Part shown: piece after piece, positions 1 to 10,485 of the stretch
Numbering within the stretch: position 1 is the stretch's first letter
Layout of the letters: each line of letters starts with the position of its first letter
NCBI GenBank assembly: GCA_019802505.1
Contig: JAFMOC010000238.1
Coordinates: forward strand, 210,001-274,000
Direction of reading: 5' to 3'
DNA: 64,000 bases
From: Corydoras sp. C115
Taxonomy: Eukaryota > Chordata > Actinopteri > Siluriformes > Callichthyidae
Translations under genes and position numbers: made by a program
Notes under the pieces: model-generated
Databases searched by the model: none
What the model saw: the letters and a program-made list of their open reading frames with translations, nothing else
Told to the model about the DNA's origin: nothing

Positions 1-365
1 CACAAAGACAGACAGACACAGAGACAGACATACACACACACACACAAAGACAGACAGACAGACACACACACAAAGACAGACAGACACAGAGACAGACAGA
101 CACACACAAAACAGATATACATACATACATACATACAGACACATACAAAGACAGACAGACACAGAGACAGACATAGACACACACACACAAAGACAGACAG
201 ACACACACACACACACACACACAAAGACAGACAGACACAGAGACAGACAGACACACACACACACAGAGACAGACAGACACAGAGACAGACAGACACACAC
301 AAAACAGATATACATACATACAAAGAGACAGACACACACACAGATAAATAGACAGACAGACGTTC
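1..365. repeat. Microsatellite tract (CA and CAGA/GACA units)
   Basis: Interleaved CA dinucleotide and GACA/CAGA tetranucleotide runs fill the left edge, with a few ATAC units near 120 and 310. It sits in or beyond the next mtg2 intron, since the last visible mtg2 exon ends at 443. No coding potential is seen. Confidence 0.9.
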
Positions 366-442
366 GTTAAATAAACGACCAACCCTGAACTGCGTATTCA
401 GGTCATGTGATCATGAGTAATGAATAATTAATGAGCGCTCAC

Positions 443-3400
443 CGGTATGTAGGTGGGTTCCGCGTTGCGTCCGTAGCAGTTCTTGTTCCCTCCGGACTCT
501 CCGTTCTGTCCGCGGTACAAAGACGCAACCAGAGACAGAGACTTCAGCTGCTTGTTCACTGCGCAGATCAAAAACAACGACCCACTAATGCACCGGACCC
601 AAAACATTACGGCCCAAATTACCCCCCCCCCCCAACACACACACACCCCAAAGAGGGTGGAGCTGGTGACTGCAGGAGGGTGTGGAGGACGTATTCAGGA
701 ATTACAGTCAGAAACACTACCGTATTTTCCGGACTATAAGGCGCATCTAAAAGCCTAAGATTTACCCAGAAATCGGACGTTCGCCTTACAATCCTTATAA
801 TCCGGTGCTCCTTATACGTGTACTGAGTTCCAAATTCTATAAACGTATTGTTGTGCGACCGGGTGGTTTTTTTGTCCACACATCGCCGCCCTGCTGGTCT
901 GTGACTCCATGTGCGCTCATCTCACAGAAAAGCCGAGTGAAGAAAATGAATCCGGAGCTCGCCGTCATTCCAGGAGGATTAAATAAAGAACTCGGACCGC
1001 TGGACTTTGGGGTAAACGGGGCGTTTAAAGTAAAGTCGCGGGCGGCGTGGGAGCGACGGATGATAGACGTGAACACACGTTTACTAAAACACGGGAGGCG
1101 GCGGCGGGGCGAGTTACGCCACCGTCTGTGAACGGATTGTGGACGCCTGGGCCGAGGTTTCTGCCGTGACCGTCGTCCGAGCTTTCACAAAAGCCGGCGT
1201 CGTCGCCGAACGGCCGCCCGGAGACGAGACGGACTCGGACATCGATGAGAGGGAACACCGGAGTGCTCGATAGAGAACCAGCTTTTTAATTCAGACACAG
1301 AAGACGAGGACGCTGATGGATTTGTGGGAGAAGAGAGATTAAAATAATGTGTGTTTTATCAAGTAGAATAAACTTTAATTATAAATCAGCGTTTTGCATC
1401 CTTTACTTTTCTTGTAGATCGTATGTTTTAGCGAGTGCCTTATAATACGCTGCCGTACAGAATAAGTACCGTACAGAAATAGAGTCCGTAATTCAGACTG
1501 CGCCTTATAGTACGGTGCGCCTTATGCGTGGGGCAAATACAGAAATAGACCCCGTAATTCAGACTGCGCCTTATAATACGGTGCGCCTTATACATGGGGC
1601 AAATACAGAAATAGAGTCCCTAATTCAGACTGCACCTTTATAATACGGTGCGCCTTATACGTGGGGCAAATACAGAAATAGATAGACCCCGTAATTCAGA
1701 CTGCGCCTTATAGTACGGTGCACCTTATACGTGGGGCAAATACAGAAATAGAACCCGTAATTCAGACTGCGCCTTATAGTACGGTGCGCCTTATACGTGG
1801 GGCAAATACAGAAATAGACCCCGTAATTCAGACTGCGCCTTATAGTACGGTGCGCACCTTATACGTGGGGCAAATACAGAAATAGAGTCCGTAATTCAGA
1901 CTGCGCCTTATAGTACGGTGCGCCTTATGCGTGGGGCAAATACAGAAATAGACCCCGTAATTCAGACTGCGCCTTATAATACGGTGCGCCTTATACATGG
2001 GGCAAATACAGAAATAGAGTCCCTAATTCAGACTGCACCTTATAATACGGTGCGCCTTATACGTGGGGCAAATACAGAAATAGACCCCGTAATTCAGACT
2101 GCGCCTTATAGTACGGTGCACCTTATACGTGGGGCAAATACAGAAATAGAACCCGTAATTCAGACTGCGCCTTATAGTACGGTGCGCCTTATACGTGGGG
2201 CAAATACAGAAATAGACCCCGTAATTCAGACTGCGCCTTATAGTACGGTGCGCCTTATACGTGGGGCAAATACAGAAATAGACCCCGTAATTCAGACTGC
2301 GCCTTATAGTACGGTGCGCCTTATACGTGGGGCAAATACAGAAATAGACCCCGTAATTCAGACTGCGCCTTATAGTACGGTGCGCCTTATACGTGGGGCA
2401 AATACAGAAATAGACCCGTAATTCAGACTGCGCCTTATAGTACGGTGCGCCTTATACGTGGGGCAAATACAGAAATAGACCCCGTAATTCAGACTGCGCC
2501 TTATAGTACGGTGCGCCTTATACGTGGGGCAAATACAGAAATAGACCCCGTAATTCAGACTGCGCCTTATAGTACGGTGCGCCTTATACGTGGGGCAAAT
2601 ACAGAAATAGACCCCGTAATTAAAGACTGCGCCTTATAGTACGGTGCGCCTTATACGTGGGGCAAATACAGAAATAGACCCCGTAATTCAGACTGCGCCT
2701 TATAGTACGGTGCGCCTTATACGTGGGGCAAATACAGAAATAGACCCCGTAATTCAGACTGCGCCTTATAGTACGGTGCGCCTTATACGTGGGGCAAATA
2801 CAGAAATAGACCCCGTAATTCAGACTGCGCCTTATAGTACGGTGCACCTTATACGTGGGGCAAATACAGAAATAGACCCCGTAATTCAGACTGCGCCTTA
2901 TAGTACGGTGCACCTTATACGTGGGGCAAATACAGAAATAGACCCCGTAATTCAGACTGCGCCTTATAGTACGGTGCACCTTATACGTGGGGCAAATACA
3001 GAAATAGACCCCGTAATTCAGACTGCGCCTTATAGTACGGTGCGCCTTATACGTGGGGCAAATACAGAAATAGACCCCGTAATTCAGAAATAGACCCCGT
3101 AAGACTGCGCCTTATAGTACGGTGCACCTTATACGTGGGGCAAATACAGAAATAGACCCCGTAATTCAGACTGCGCCTTATAGTACGGTGCACCTTATAC
3201 GTGGGGCAAATACAGAAATAGACCCCGTAATTCAGACTGCGCCTTATAGTACGGTGCGCCTTATACGTGGGGCAAATACAGAAATAGACCCCGTAATTCA
3301 GACTGCGCCTTATAGTACGGTGCGCCTTATACGTGGGGCAAATACAGAAATAGACCCCGTAATTCAGACTGCGCCTTATAGTACGGTGCGCCTTATACGT

Positions 3401-4040
3401 GGGGCAAATACAGAAATAGACCCCGTAATTCAGACTGCGCCTTATAGTACGGTGCGCCTTATAGCCTTATAGTACGGTGCCTCTTATGGTCCGGAAAATA
3501 CGGTACATAGAAATTTAAAGGACCCGTATGCAACCTTACCTTTCAGGATGATATCCCCTCCGTTGCCCCCGTTGCCCCCGTCTGGACCCCCCCACTCTTT
3601 GCGCGGCTCGCTGTGGAAGCTGGTGACACCGTCTCCACCCGACCCCGCCTGCAACCGCACTCTGCGCTGATCGACGAAATAACGCGTCTGATAAAGAGAG
3701 AGCAGCGTGAGGAGACCGCGGGCCCCGAGTTTTAATATGAAAAGCTTTGTGTGTGTGTGTGTGTGTGTATGAGTGTGTGTGTGAGTGTGTGTGTGTGAGA
3801 GTGTGTGCGTGTGTGTCCGCCATATGAATAGTGGAGTCCATCACCCACCAGCTTCTTCTCCGAAAGCTCCACCCTCTGCACTTTCCTCCGCCCCTTCCCA
3901 CAGTTCGGACGGCTCAGCGACAAGCTCCTCGCCGACACGGCATCGAACCCGAACCCGAACGCCGGTTTCCCATCATGCACTGCTCTGACAGAGCGCGGGC
4001 GGAGAGCCTCGGCCACGGTGCGGAGGACGTGCAGCCTCAT
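443..4040 (-). CDS. mtg2: Mitochondrial ribosome-associated GTPase 2 (OBG family), 5' part only
   Basis: Three coding exons are visible: 3849-4040, 3540-3687 and 443-558; the rest lies off the left edge. MTG2 is a mitochondrial OBG-family GTPase needed for large mitoribosomal subunit assembly. Exon 2 reads RYFVDQRR then SFHSEPRKEWGGPDGG, and exon 3 reads VNKQLKSLS then NKNCYGRN, which matches the N-terminal glycine-rich OBG fold of vertebrate MTG2. The G domain is outside the window. Exon phases agree: phase 0 between exons 1 and 2, phase 1 between 2 and 3, and donors are GTGGGT, GTAAGG and GTGAGC. I chose the ATG at 4040 (MRLHVLRTV), but an in-frame ATG at 4106 is also possible. The arginine-rich start suits a mitochondrial presequence. 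A pogo-like transposon lies in intron 2. Gene order relative to ss18l1 and lsm14b matches human 20q13.33. Confidence 0.9.
930..1347 (+). pseudogene. Remnant of pogo-like transposase C-terminus
   Basis: The first frame reads MNPELAVIPGGLNKELGPLD, which resembles the end of the DDE domain of Tigger/pogo transposases (NPDLAVIPGG type). After frame changes come a helix like VDAWAEVS and finally LFNSDTEDEDADGF before a TAA at 1345-1347. That acidic tail is characteristic of pogo-like transposases. At least one frameshift is needed to join these parts, and the catalytic core is absent. Confidence 0.75.
1480..3470 (+). repeat. 66-bp minisatellite, about 29-30 units, with higher-order structure
   Basis: A 66-bp unit (core GGGGCAAATACAGAAATAGA plus GCGCCTTATAGTACGG) is repeated head to tail about 29-30 times. 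Within each unit the motif GCGCCTTATA occurs twice and resembles the subterminal sequence of the surrounding pogo element. A six-unit block starting at 1485 recurs at about 1887 (offset 402) with the same ordered variants, which is a higher-order repeat. Because 66 is divisible by three, one frame stays open over long stretches; the resulting 22-residue peptide repeat is an artefact. Confidence 0.92.
3748..3818. repeat. GT microsatellite in mtg2 intron 1
   Basis: Interrupted GT run between mtg2 exons 1 and 2. Confidence 0.85.
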
Positions 4041-4244
4041 GCTATCGACTCCGTTCGGCCTGAAACAGAAAAACGTCAGGATTTCAGTGATTCCAGTGAA
4101 GTGCACTTTATAACTGCTTTTTATAATTATTTTGTTTTCTCATTTAAAATGATGAATTAATTATAAACCTTTCAACAATTAACAGACATCAAACACAACC
4201 GGGGCGGCACGGGGACTTAGTTCAAGATTCAAGATTCAAGAAAA

Positions 4245-4415
4245 TGTTATAATCATTAATATCACACGAGATAAGAACGAAATTATGGGTCACGGACCCC
4301 GATGACCCCGTTATTATAAAGTTATAATTAAAATTTTAAAGAAGAAAATGAGAATTAATTTTTTTTTTTTTTTTAATAAAAACAGTACATAGATATGTGA
4401 AATATAATAAAATAC
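4245..4415 (+). mobile_element. Diverged relative of the fold-back element at 14.8 kb
   Basis: The segment ATGGGTCACGGACCCCGAT and the following AGAAAATGAGAATT and GATATGTGAAATAT match, in reverse orientation, sequence at about 14800-14965. It is a degraded copy of the same interspersed family. It lies just upstream of mtg2 exon 1. Confidence 0.5.
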
Positions 4416-4558
4416 AACTATAAATATATAATATATATATATATTTAATATACAAATGCAGATATAAATATAATATAGAATATTTTAACTATATATATAT
4501 ATATATACAGTACATAAAATAAATTTAAGAATATATATATATACACTATATATAAAAA

Positions 4559-4912
4559 TGGGCGGCAAGGTGGTTTAGCATGTTCTCCTCTCAGCACTAG
4601 GGATTCCCGGTTCGAATCCCCATCTGGGTGGAGTTTGCATGTTCTCCCCGTGTCCGCGTGGGTTTCCTCCGGGTTCTCCGGTTTCCTCCCACAGTCCAAA
4701 AACATGGATCAAGGTCAATTGAGTTCTCCAAATTGCCCCATATAGAGTGTGTCTGTGTGAGTGAGTGTGTGCCCAGTGATAGATTGCCCCCCTGTCCTGG
4801 GTGTATCTGCCCAGCACCCGAAAAGTTCTCCCCTGGATGGACATGGGGAACCCCCCCTCCCCCGCGACCCTAATACAGTATAAGATAAAGCAGAAGATAA
4901 TGAATGGATGGA
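4559..4912 (+). mobile_element. V-SINE (DANA-like), copy 1
   Basis: It has a tRNA-like head with the B-box GGTTCGAATCC, the V-SINE central domain (GTTTCCTCCCACAGTCC), a C-rich run and an ATGAATGG-type tail. About 8 bp around the A-box are deleted relative to other copies here. The full-length form in this window is about 350 bp. Confidence 0.88.
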
Positions 4913-4929
4913 TGTATAAACACAACAGG

Positions 4930-5215
4930 ACGGCACGGTGGCTCGGTGGTTGGCATGTTCTCCTCTCAGTGCTGGGGCTCCAGGGTGGAATCGCGAACTG
5001 GGTGGAGTTTGCATGTTCTCCCCCATGGGGTTTCCTCCGGGTTCTCCGGTTTCCTCCCACAGTCCAAAAACAAGGATTGACAAGGTCAACTGAATGCTCC
5101 AAATTGCCCCATATAGAGTGCCCAGCGATAGATTGCCCCCTGTCCAGCGCCTAAAAAGTTCTCCCCTGGATGGGCATGGGGACCCCCCCCCACCCCCCCC
5201 CCACCACCTAAATAA
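4930..5215 (+). mobile_element. V-SINE, copy 2
   Basis: Begins CGGCACGGTGGCTCGGTGG, has the central domain and ends in a C-rich run. The GTGTGAGTGAG segment is deleted. It sits directly after copy 1. Confidence 0.85.
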
Positions 5216-5861
5216 AGAATTAACAGTTCGGGAACAAACTAATGGAGCGGGATATGTTTAAAGAGTCATTAATTTATTATTTTATTTGCGCACAAAGCGA
5301 ACGACTTTAACAACAACAATCCTAACGACGAGTCAATGAATCATTTGTGAGGAGTCGACGCTTTTAAGAGCCAAGCTAAAGGCGGAGTCGACACCAAACA
5401 AAATCGACTCATATGAATCAAACAACACGTTGGGAGGTCTTTTCCCGCTGAGCGCTTTAATTGCACGTCTGTCTGTCTGTCTGATTAATTGTCTTTTTTT
5501 TTATGACTCCGACCCAAACTAATTAATTAAAATAAACCGTCTTAATTAATCCATTTTAAACTCACCTTCATCACAACGCGGGTTCGACGGCAGCCCTCTT
5601 CTGAGGCGGAGACGGAGTACGGAAGCCGAACGCGGACACATTTCCTTTTAGCGATTTCTTTTTTTGTGTGTCGTTATATTTGGATGTTATTATAAATTAA
5701 ATTATCGCGTGATGAATTAATATTTAATATAACCTCAATAAATTCTAACGTATAAAGATACAGTACATGTACATAAATATAATCTAGAACAAATTTAAAC
5801 ACAACAGGGGGCTCGAATCCCAATAGAGGATTAAGCAGAAGATAATGAATTAATTAAAAAA
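5216..5861. other. No gene seen between SINE copies
   Basis: AT-rich sequence with a short GTCT run near 5465. I see no exon, RNA gene or recognisable repeat here. Confidence 0.5.
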
Positions 5862-6207
5862 CATTCATTCATTCATTATCTCCCGCTTTATCCTCTATTA
5901 GGGTCGCGGGGGAGGGGGGGGTTCCCCATGCCCATCCAGGGGAGAACGTTTCGGGCGCTGGGAAGATACACCCAGGACAGGGCGCCAATCTATCGCTGGA
6001 CACACACACACTCTATATGGGGCAATTTGGAGAACTCAATTGACCTTGATCCATGTTTTTGGACTGTGGGAGGAAACCGGAGAACCCGGAGGAAACCCAC
6101 GCGGACACGGGGAGGACATGGAAACTCCACCCAGATGGGGATTCGAACTGGGAATCCCTAGCGCTGAGAGGAGAACATGCCAAACCACTAAGCCACCGTG
6201 CCACCCT
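5862..6207 (-). mobile_element. V-SINE, copy 3
   Basis: Near full-length reverse copy: ATTCATTATCTCCCGCTTTA at the tail side and CCACCGTGCCACC at the head side, with an intact B-box complement. Confidence 0.88.
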
Positions 6208-7221
6208 AATTAAAAAACAATAGGATATTATTACAAAGTTAATCAATCTATAATTTAAATGTAATTTATGGAAGTATTCTGATGAATTTGGTCAAAGTTA
6301 ATTACACAAGGTTCATTGAGACGAAGGTCCAGGATATTTCTTTAATTTCAGTATTACAATCAATTAAAAAAAAAACTATTACAAACAAATAATAAAAATA
6401 AAAAGCTTTAACACGCAAATATGAGCAACGGCAAAAAGACGTGGGGGAAAAACGACAAGTGAGGTTTTAAAAAGAGACAGAAAGCGTAACGTAAAAACAG
6501 TGTCAGGACTTTAGGTTAGGTTAACAATTTAGAAAATCGATACAAAAATGAATAAAGCGCGAACAACAGAACCTTTAAACAAAAACAACTCCTGAGTAAA
6601 AGGTTAGTGGAACATCACTCTGAATTCATATAGAAACCATGAGACCGATTTAAAAAATGAAATCAGATCGTTTAAAATAGGTCCAAAGCTTTGGCTATAA
6701 TTAGTTATAAGGTCAAAATCCAGAAAATAAAAACAGCTTATTAATAAAGTTTTAAAAAAATATACATAAAAAAAACTTATTGAAATAAAAATGCTTTATA
6801 AAAATAAACTTTAAAACACATAAACACTACAGCAGGACTGACGAAGAGGGTCGTTAAAAACAGTCAAATAGTAATAAATATTAAAAAATGATAACGATAT
6901 GCCGAGAATGAACTTTATGTTAATGTGATTACAGATGGGGGGGGGGGGGTGATGGTCAGTTAGATCACTTAATGGACTGGTCAGTGGTGTGCAGGGGGGT
7001 TGAATTTAGGCAGCATTGTGCTCTGAAGACAGGTTGGATTTTTAAGGTTATATGAGTTATATGTTTTATGAGTATATAGTAAAGTATAATAATAAAAGCG
7101 TACTCTGGAGGCGCTGTTGTTAAATATCTGCGTTAAATGCGACGTCTTTGAGTTTTTATGACGTATTTACAGAGATATGAAAGATGAGAAATTAATTAAC
7201 GATATGCAAATTAATCGAACA
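6208..7221. other. AT-rich intergenic stretch, nothing recognised
   Basis: Lies 3' of ss18l1 and upstream of mtg2. It contains many short A and T runs and an 11-base G run near 6939. No exon or repeat family is recognised. Confidence 0.5.
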
Positions 7222-7545
7222 TTATTTCTCTCGAGCGGTTGGCACATTCGCCTCTCAATGCTTGGGAATCGGGTTCGAATCCCGATCGGAGTGGTTTGTA
7301 TGTTCTCCCCGTGTCCGCGTGGGTTTCCTCTGGCTTCTTTGGTTCCCTCCCACAGTCCAAAAACATGGATTTGAGGTGAATTGAATGCTCCAAATTGCCC
7401 CATATAGAGTGTGTGTGTGAGTGAGTGTGTGCCCAGTGATAGATAGGCGTTCTGTCCTGGGTGTATCTGCCCAGCGCCCGAAACGTTCTCCCCTGGATGG
7501 GCATGGGGAACCCCATCACGACCCTAGTAGAGAATAAAGCGGTTT
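7222..7545 (+). mobile_element. V-SINE, copy 4
   Basis: The head is truncated, starting at GGTTGGCAC; the B-box region, central domain and ATAAAGCGG end are present. It is more diverged than its neighbours. Confidence 0.82.
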
Positions 7546-7673
7546 ATTTATTCAATTTATGAATGAATGGATTTTTTCTCTAAATAGTTAATTAAGAAAT
7601 GTAAATATAACGAGTCACGATGTCATGAAGTCCTGAAATGGACCTGTATGGGAATTCAAAATAGGATTTAAAT

Positions 7674-7972
7674 AGGTTCCCCATGTCCATCCAGGGGAGA
7701 ACGTTTCGGGCGCTGGGCAGATACACCCAGGACGGGGGCAATCCATTGCTGGGCACACACTCACTCACACACACACTCTATATGGGGCAATTTGGAGAAC
7801 TCAATTGACTTGATCCATGTTTTTTGGACTGTAGGAGGAAACCGGAGAATCCGGAGGAAACCCACGCGGACACGGGGAGGACATGGAAACTCCACCCAGA
7901 TGGGGACTCGAACCGGGAATCACTAGTGCTGAGAGGAGAACATGCTAAACCACTAAGCCACCGTGCCACCTG
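7674..7972 (-). mobile_element. V-SINE, copy 5
   Basis: Reverse copy missing its tail; the head complement CCACCGTGCCACC is intact. It abuts copy 6. Confidence 0.85.
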
Positions 7973-7977
7973 GTTTC

Positions 7978-8327
7978 ATTCATTCATTATCTTCCACTTT
8001 ATCCTCTATTAGGGTCGCAGGGGGGGGTTTCCCCATGCCCATCCAGGGGAGAACGTTTCAGGCGCTGGGCAGATACACCCAGGACAGGGGGGCAATCCAT
8101 CACTGGGCACACACTCACTCACACACACACACTCTATATGGGGCAATTTGGAGAACTCAATTGACTTGATCCATGTTTTTTGGACTGTGGGAGGAAACAG
8201 GAGAACCCGGCGGAAACCCACGCGGACACGGGGAGGACATGGAAACTCCACCCAGATGGGGATTCGAACCGGGAATCCTTAGTGCTGAGAGGAGAACATG
8301 CTAAACCACTAAGCCAACGTGCCGCCC
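7978..8327 (-). mobile_element. V-SINE, copy 6
   Basis: Full-length reverse copy with an intact A/B-box region, in tandem with copy 5. Confidence 0.88.
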
Positions 8328-8735
8328 CAATATTATCCAATTTTTTTTATTTAATGTGGATTCTGGCATCGTTCCAAATCCCCCACCGAACTTTATGAAA
8401 ACAGACATAAAATCTAAAGAAGTTAACGGACAGGATGTTATGTTTTAAATCACAGCTACCAGTTTATAACACACCCATATTCAGTCCCTCATCTTCATCT
8501 GAGTGGAGAGCAAACGTAACACACGTCTCAAATAAAGAGATGAATAAGGGCTCTGTGTTTCAGCCTGGGTTCGATTCGTCCCTGATCTGCGTGTCCACAT
8601 ATAAACTCTGAATGCCTCTGAGTGATGAGCGGAGGTAGGTGGAGGAAGAAAGCGCCGATTATTAGAGCAGGATACCACGTTTGGGGGCATATTATGAGTG
8701 ACCACGCCGCCGGACGGTCACGCGACCAGCTTCCG

Positions 8736-10445
8736 TCACTGCTGAAAGTTTCCGTATTGAGCCTGCAGGGAGAACATACAAAAGAAAACGAAAACAAAAG
8801 TTCAACAAGTGGAGGTCACATGTACATGGTCATGGTGTGGACGTGTTCGTGAATCAAACCTGGTCGTAAGTGTAGGGTCTCTGAGGCTGAGCGGCCGGTC
8901 CAGACTGTGCGGGTCGGTATGAGGGATACTGCTGACCCTGACCCTGACCCTGCTGGTACTGAGGGAACTGCGCTGGATTCCCCTGTCCTGCAGCTGGACC
9001 AAAAATAAACAATAGAAACAGTAATACATTAGTATTTTGGCCGGCACGGTGGCTTAGTGGTTTAGCACGTTCTCCTCTCAGCGCTAAGGATTCCCGATTC
9101 GAATCCCCATCTGGGTGGAGTTTCCATGTCCTCCCCGTGTCCGCGTGGGTTTCCTCCGGGTTCTCCGGTTTCCTCCCACAGTCCAAAAACATGGATCAAG
9201 GTCAATTGAGTTCTCCAAATTACCCCATATAGAGTGTGTCTGTGAGTGAGTGTGTGCCCAGCGATGGATTGGCGCCCTGTCCTGGGTGTATCTGCCCTGC
9301 ACCCGAAACGTTCTCCCCTGGATGGGCATGAGGAACCCCCCGCCCCCCCACGACCCTAATAGAGGATAAAGCGGAAAATAATGGATGAATGAAATTACTA
9401 ATACGATATTTATGATGGGGTTTAGTGGTTTAGCACGTTCTCCTCTCAGCGCTAGGGGTTCCCGGTTCGAATCCCCATCTGGGTGGAGTTTCCATGTCCT
9501 CCCCGTGTCCGCGTGGGTTTCCTCCGGGTTCTCCGGTTTCCTCCCACAGTCCAAAAACATGGATCAAGTCAACTGAGTTCTCCAAATTGCCCCATATAGA
9601 GTGTGTGTGTGAGTGAGTGTGTGTCCAGCGATGGATTGGCACCCTGTCCTGGGTGTATCTGCCCAGCGCCCGAAACGTTCTCCTCTGGATGGACATGGGG
9701 AACCCCCCCCCCCCCATCCCGCGAGACCCTAGTAGAGAATAAAGCAGAAGATAATGGATGGATGGATGGAAACTCTAACATCCCAATATCTGCATCTGAA
9801 TTTGAAGACCCTCCATCCATCCATTATCTTCCGCTTTATCCTCTATTAGGGTCGCGGGGGGGGGGGGTTCCCCATGCCCATCCAGGGGAGAACATTTCGG
9901 GCACTGGGCAGATACACCCAGGACTGGACGCCAATCTATCACTGGACACGCACTCACTCACACACACACACATTCTATATGGGGCAATTAGGAGAACTCA
10001 ATTGACTTGATCCATGTTTTTGGACTGTGGGAGGAAACCGGAGAACCCGGAGGAAACCCACGCGGACACGGGGAGAACATGAAAACTCCAACCAGAAGGG
10101 GATTCGAACCGGGAATCCCCAGCGCTGAGAGGAGAACGTGCTAAACCACTAAGCCACCGTGCCGCCTAATTTGGAGACCCTCATGAACTTAATAATTAAT
10201 TAACGCTCAATAATCCCAAATACGAGACGTGATAAGCTTCTCACTTATATCTGATTTTTTAGTGTATGTCCTGCGGTGCCCGTACCGTAACTCTGTGATG
10301 GGTACTGCTGCTGGCTGAACGCTGCCGGCTGAGCGGAACCCTGCTGGAACTGCGACGGCGGCTGACTGAACTGCGGGTTCCCTACGACACCAACACAAAG
10401 CATGGACGTTCCCCTCAGCTACAGAACCGAGGGAGGCTTGTACAG

Positions 10446-10485
<40 letters not shown>

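Larger units (their letters stand above)
720..3503 (+). mobile_element. Pogo/Tigger-like DNA transposon, internally rearranged
   Basis: Both ends carry a roughly 26-bp terminal inverted repeat: the left end begins CCGTATTTTCCGGACTATAA and the right end is its complement with about three mismatches. TA dinucleotides flank both ends (718-719 and 3504-3505), as expected for the Tc1/mariner/pogo superfamily. Inside are a decayed transposase C-terminus (about 930-1347) and a 2-kb minisatellite built from sequence resembling the subterminal region. The element sits in intron 2 of mtg2, opposite in orientation to the gene. It lacks most of the transposase, so it is non-autonomous. Confidence 0.8.

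Noticed and set aside
1..365. Telomeric or centromeric satellite
   Set aside because: Only simple CA and GACA microsatellite units are present; no telomere hexamer or long satellite monomer.
1480..3470. Possible CRISPR-like array
   Set aside because: Units are contiguous with no unique spacers, and the setting is a vertebrate intron.
1918..3472. Long open frames with a perfect 22-residue peptide repeat
   Set aside because: They arise because the 66-bp minisatellite unit is divisible by three. Both strands are open and no start, splice or gene context supports translation.
4575..5154. Open frames of 80-175 codons over SINE copies
   Set aside because: The same peptides appear at every SINE locus in both orientations, so they are repeat artefacts.
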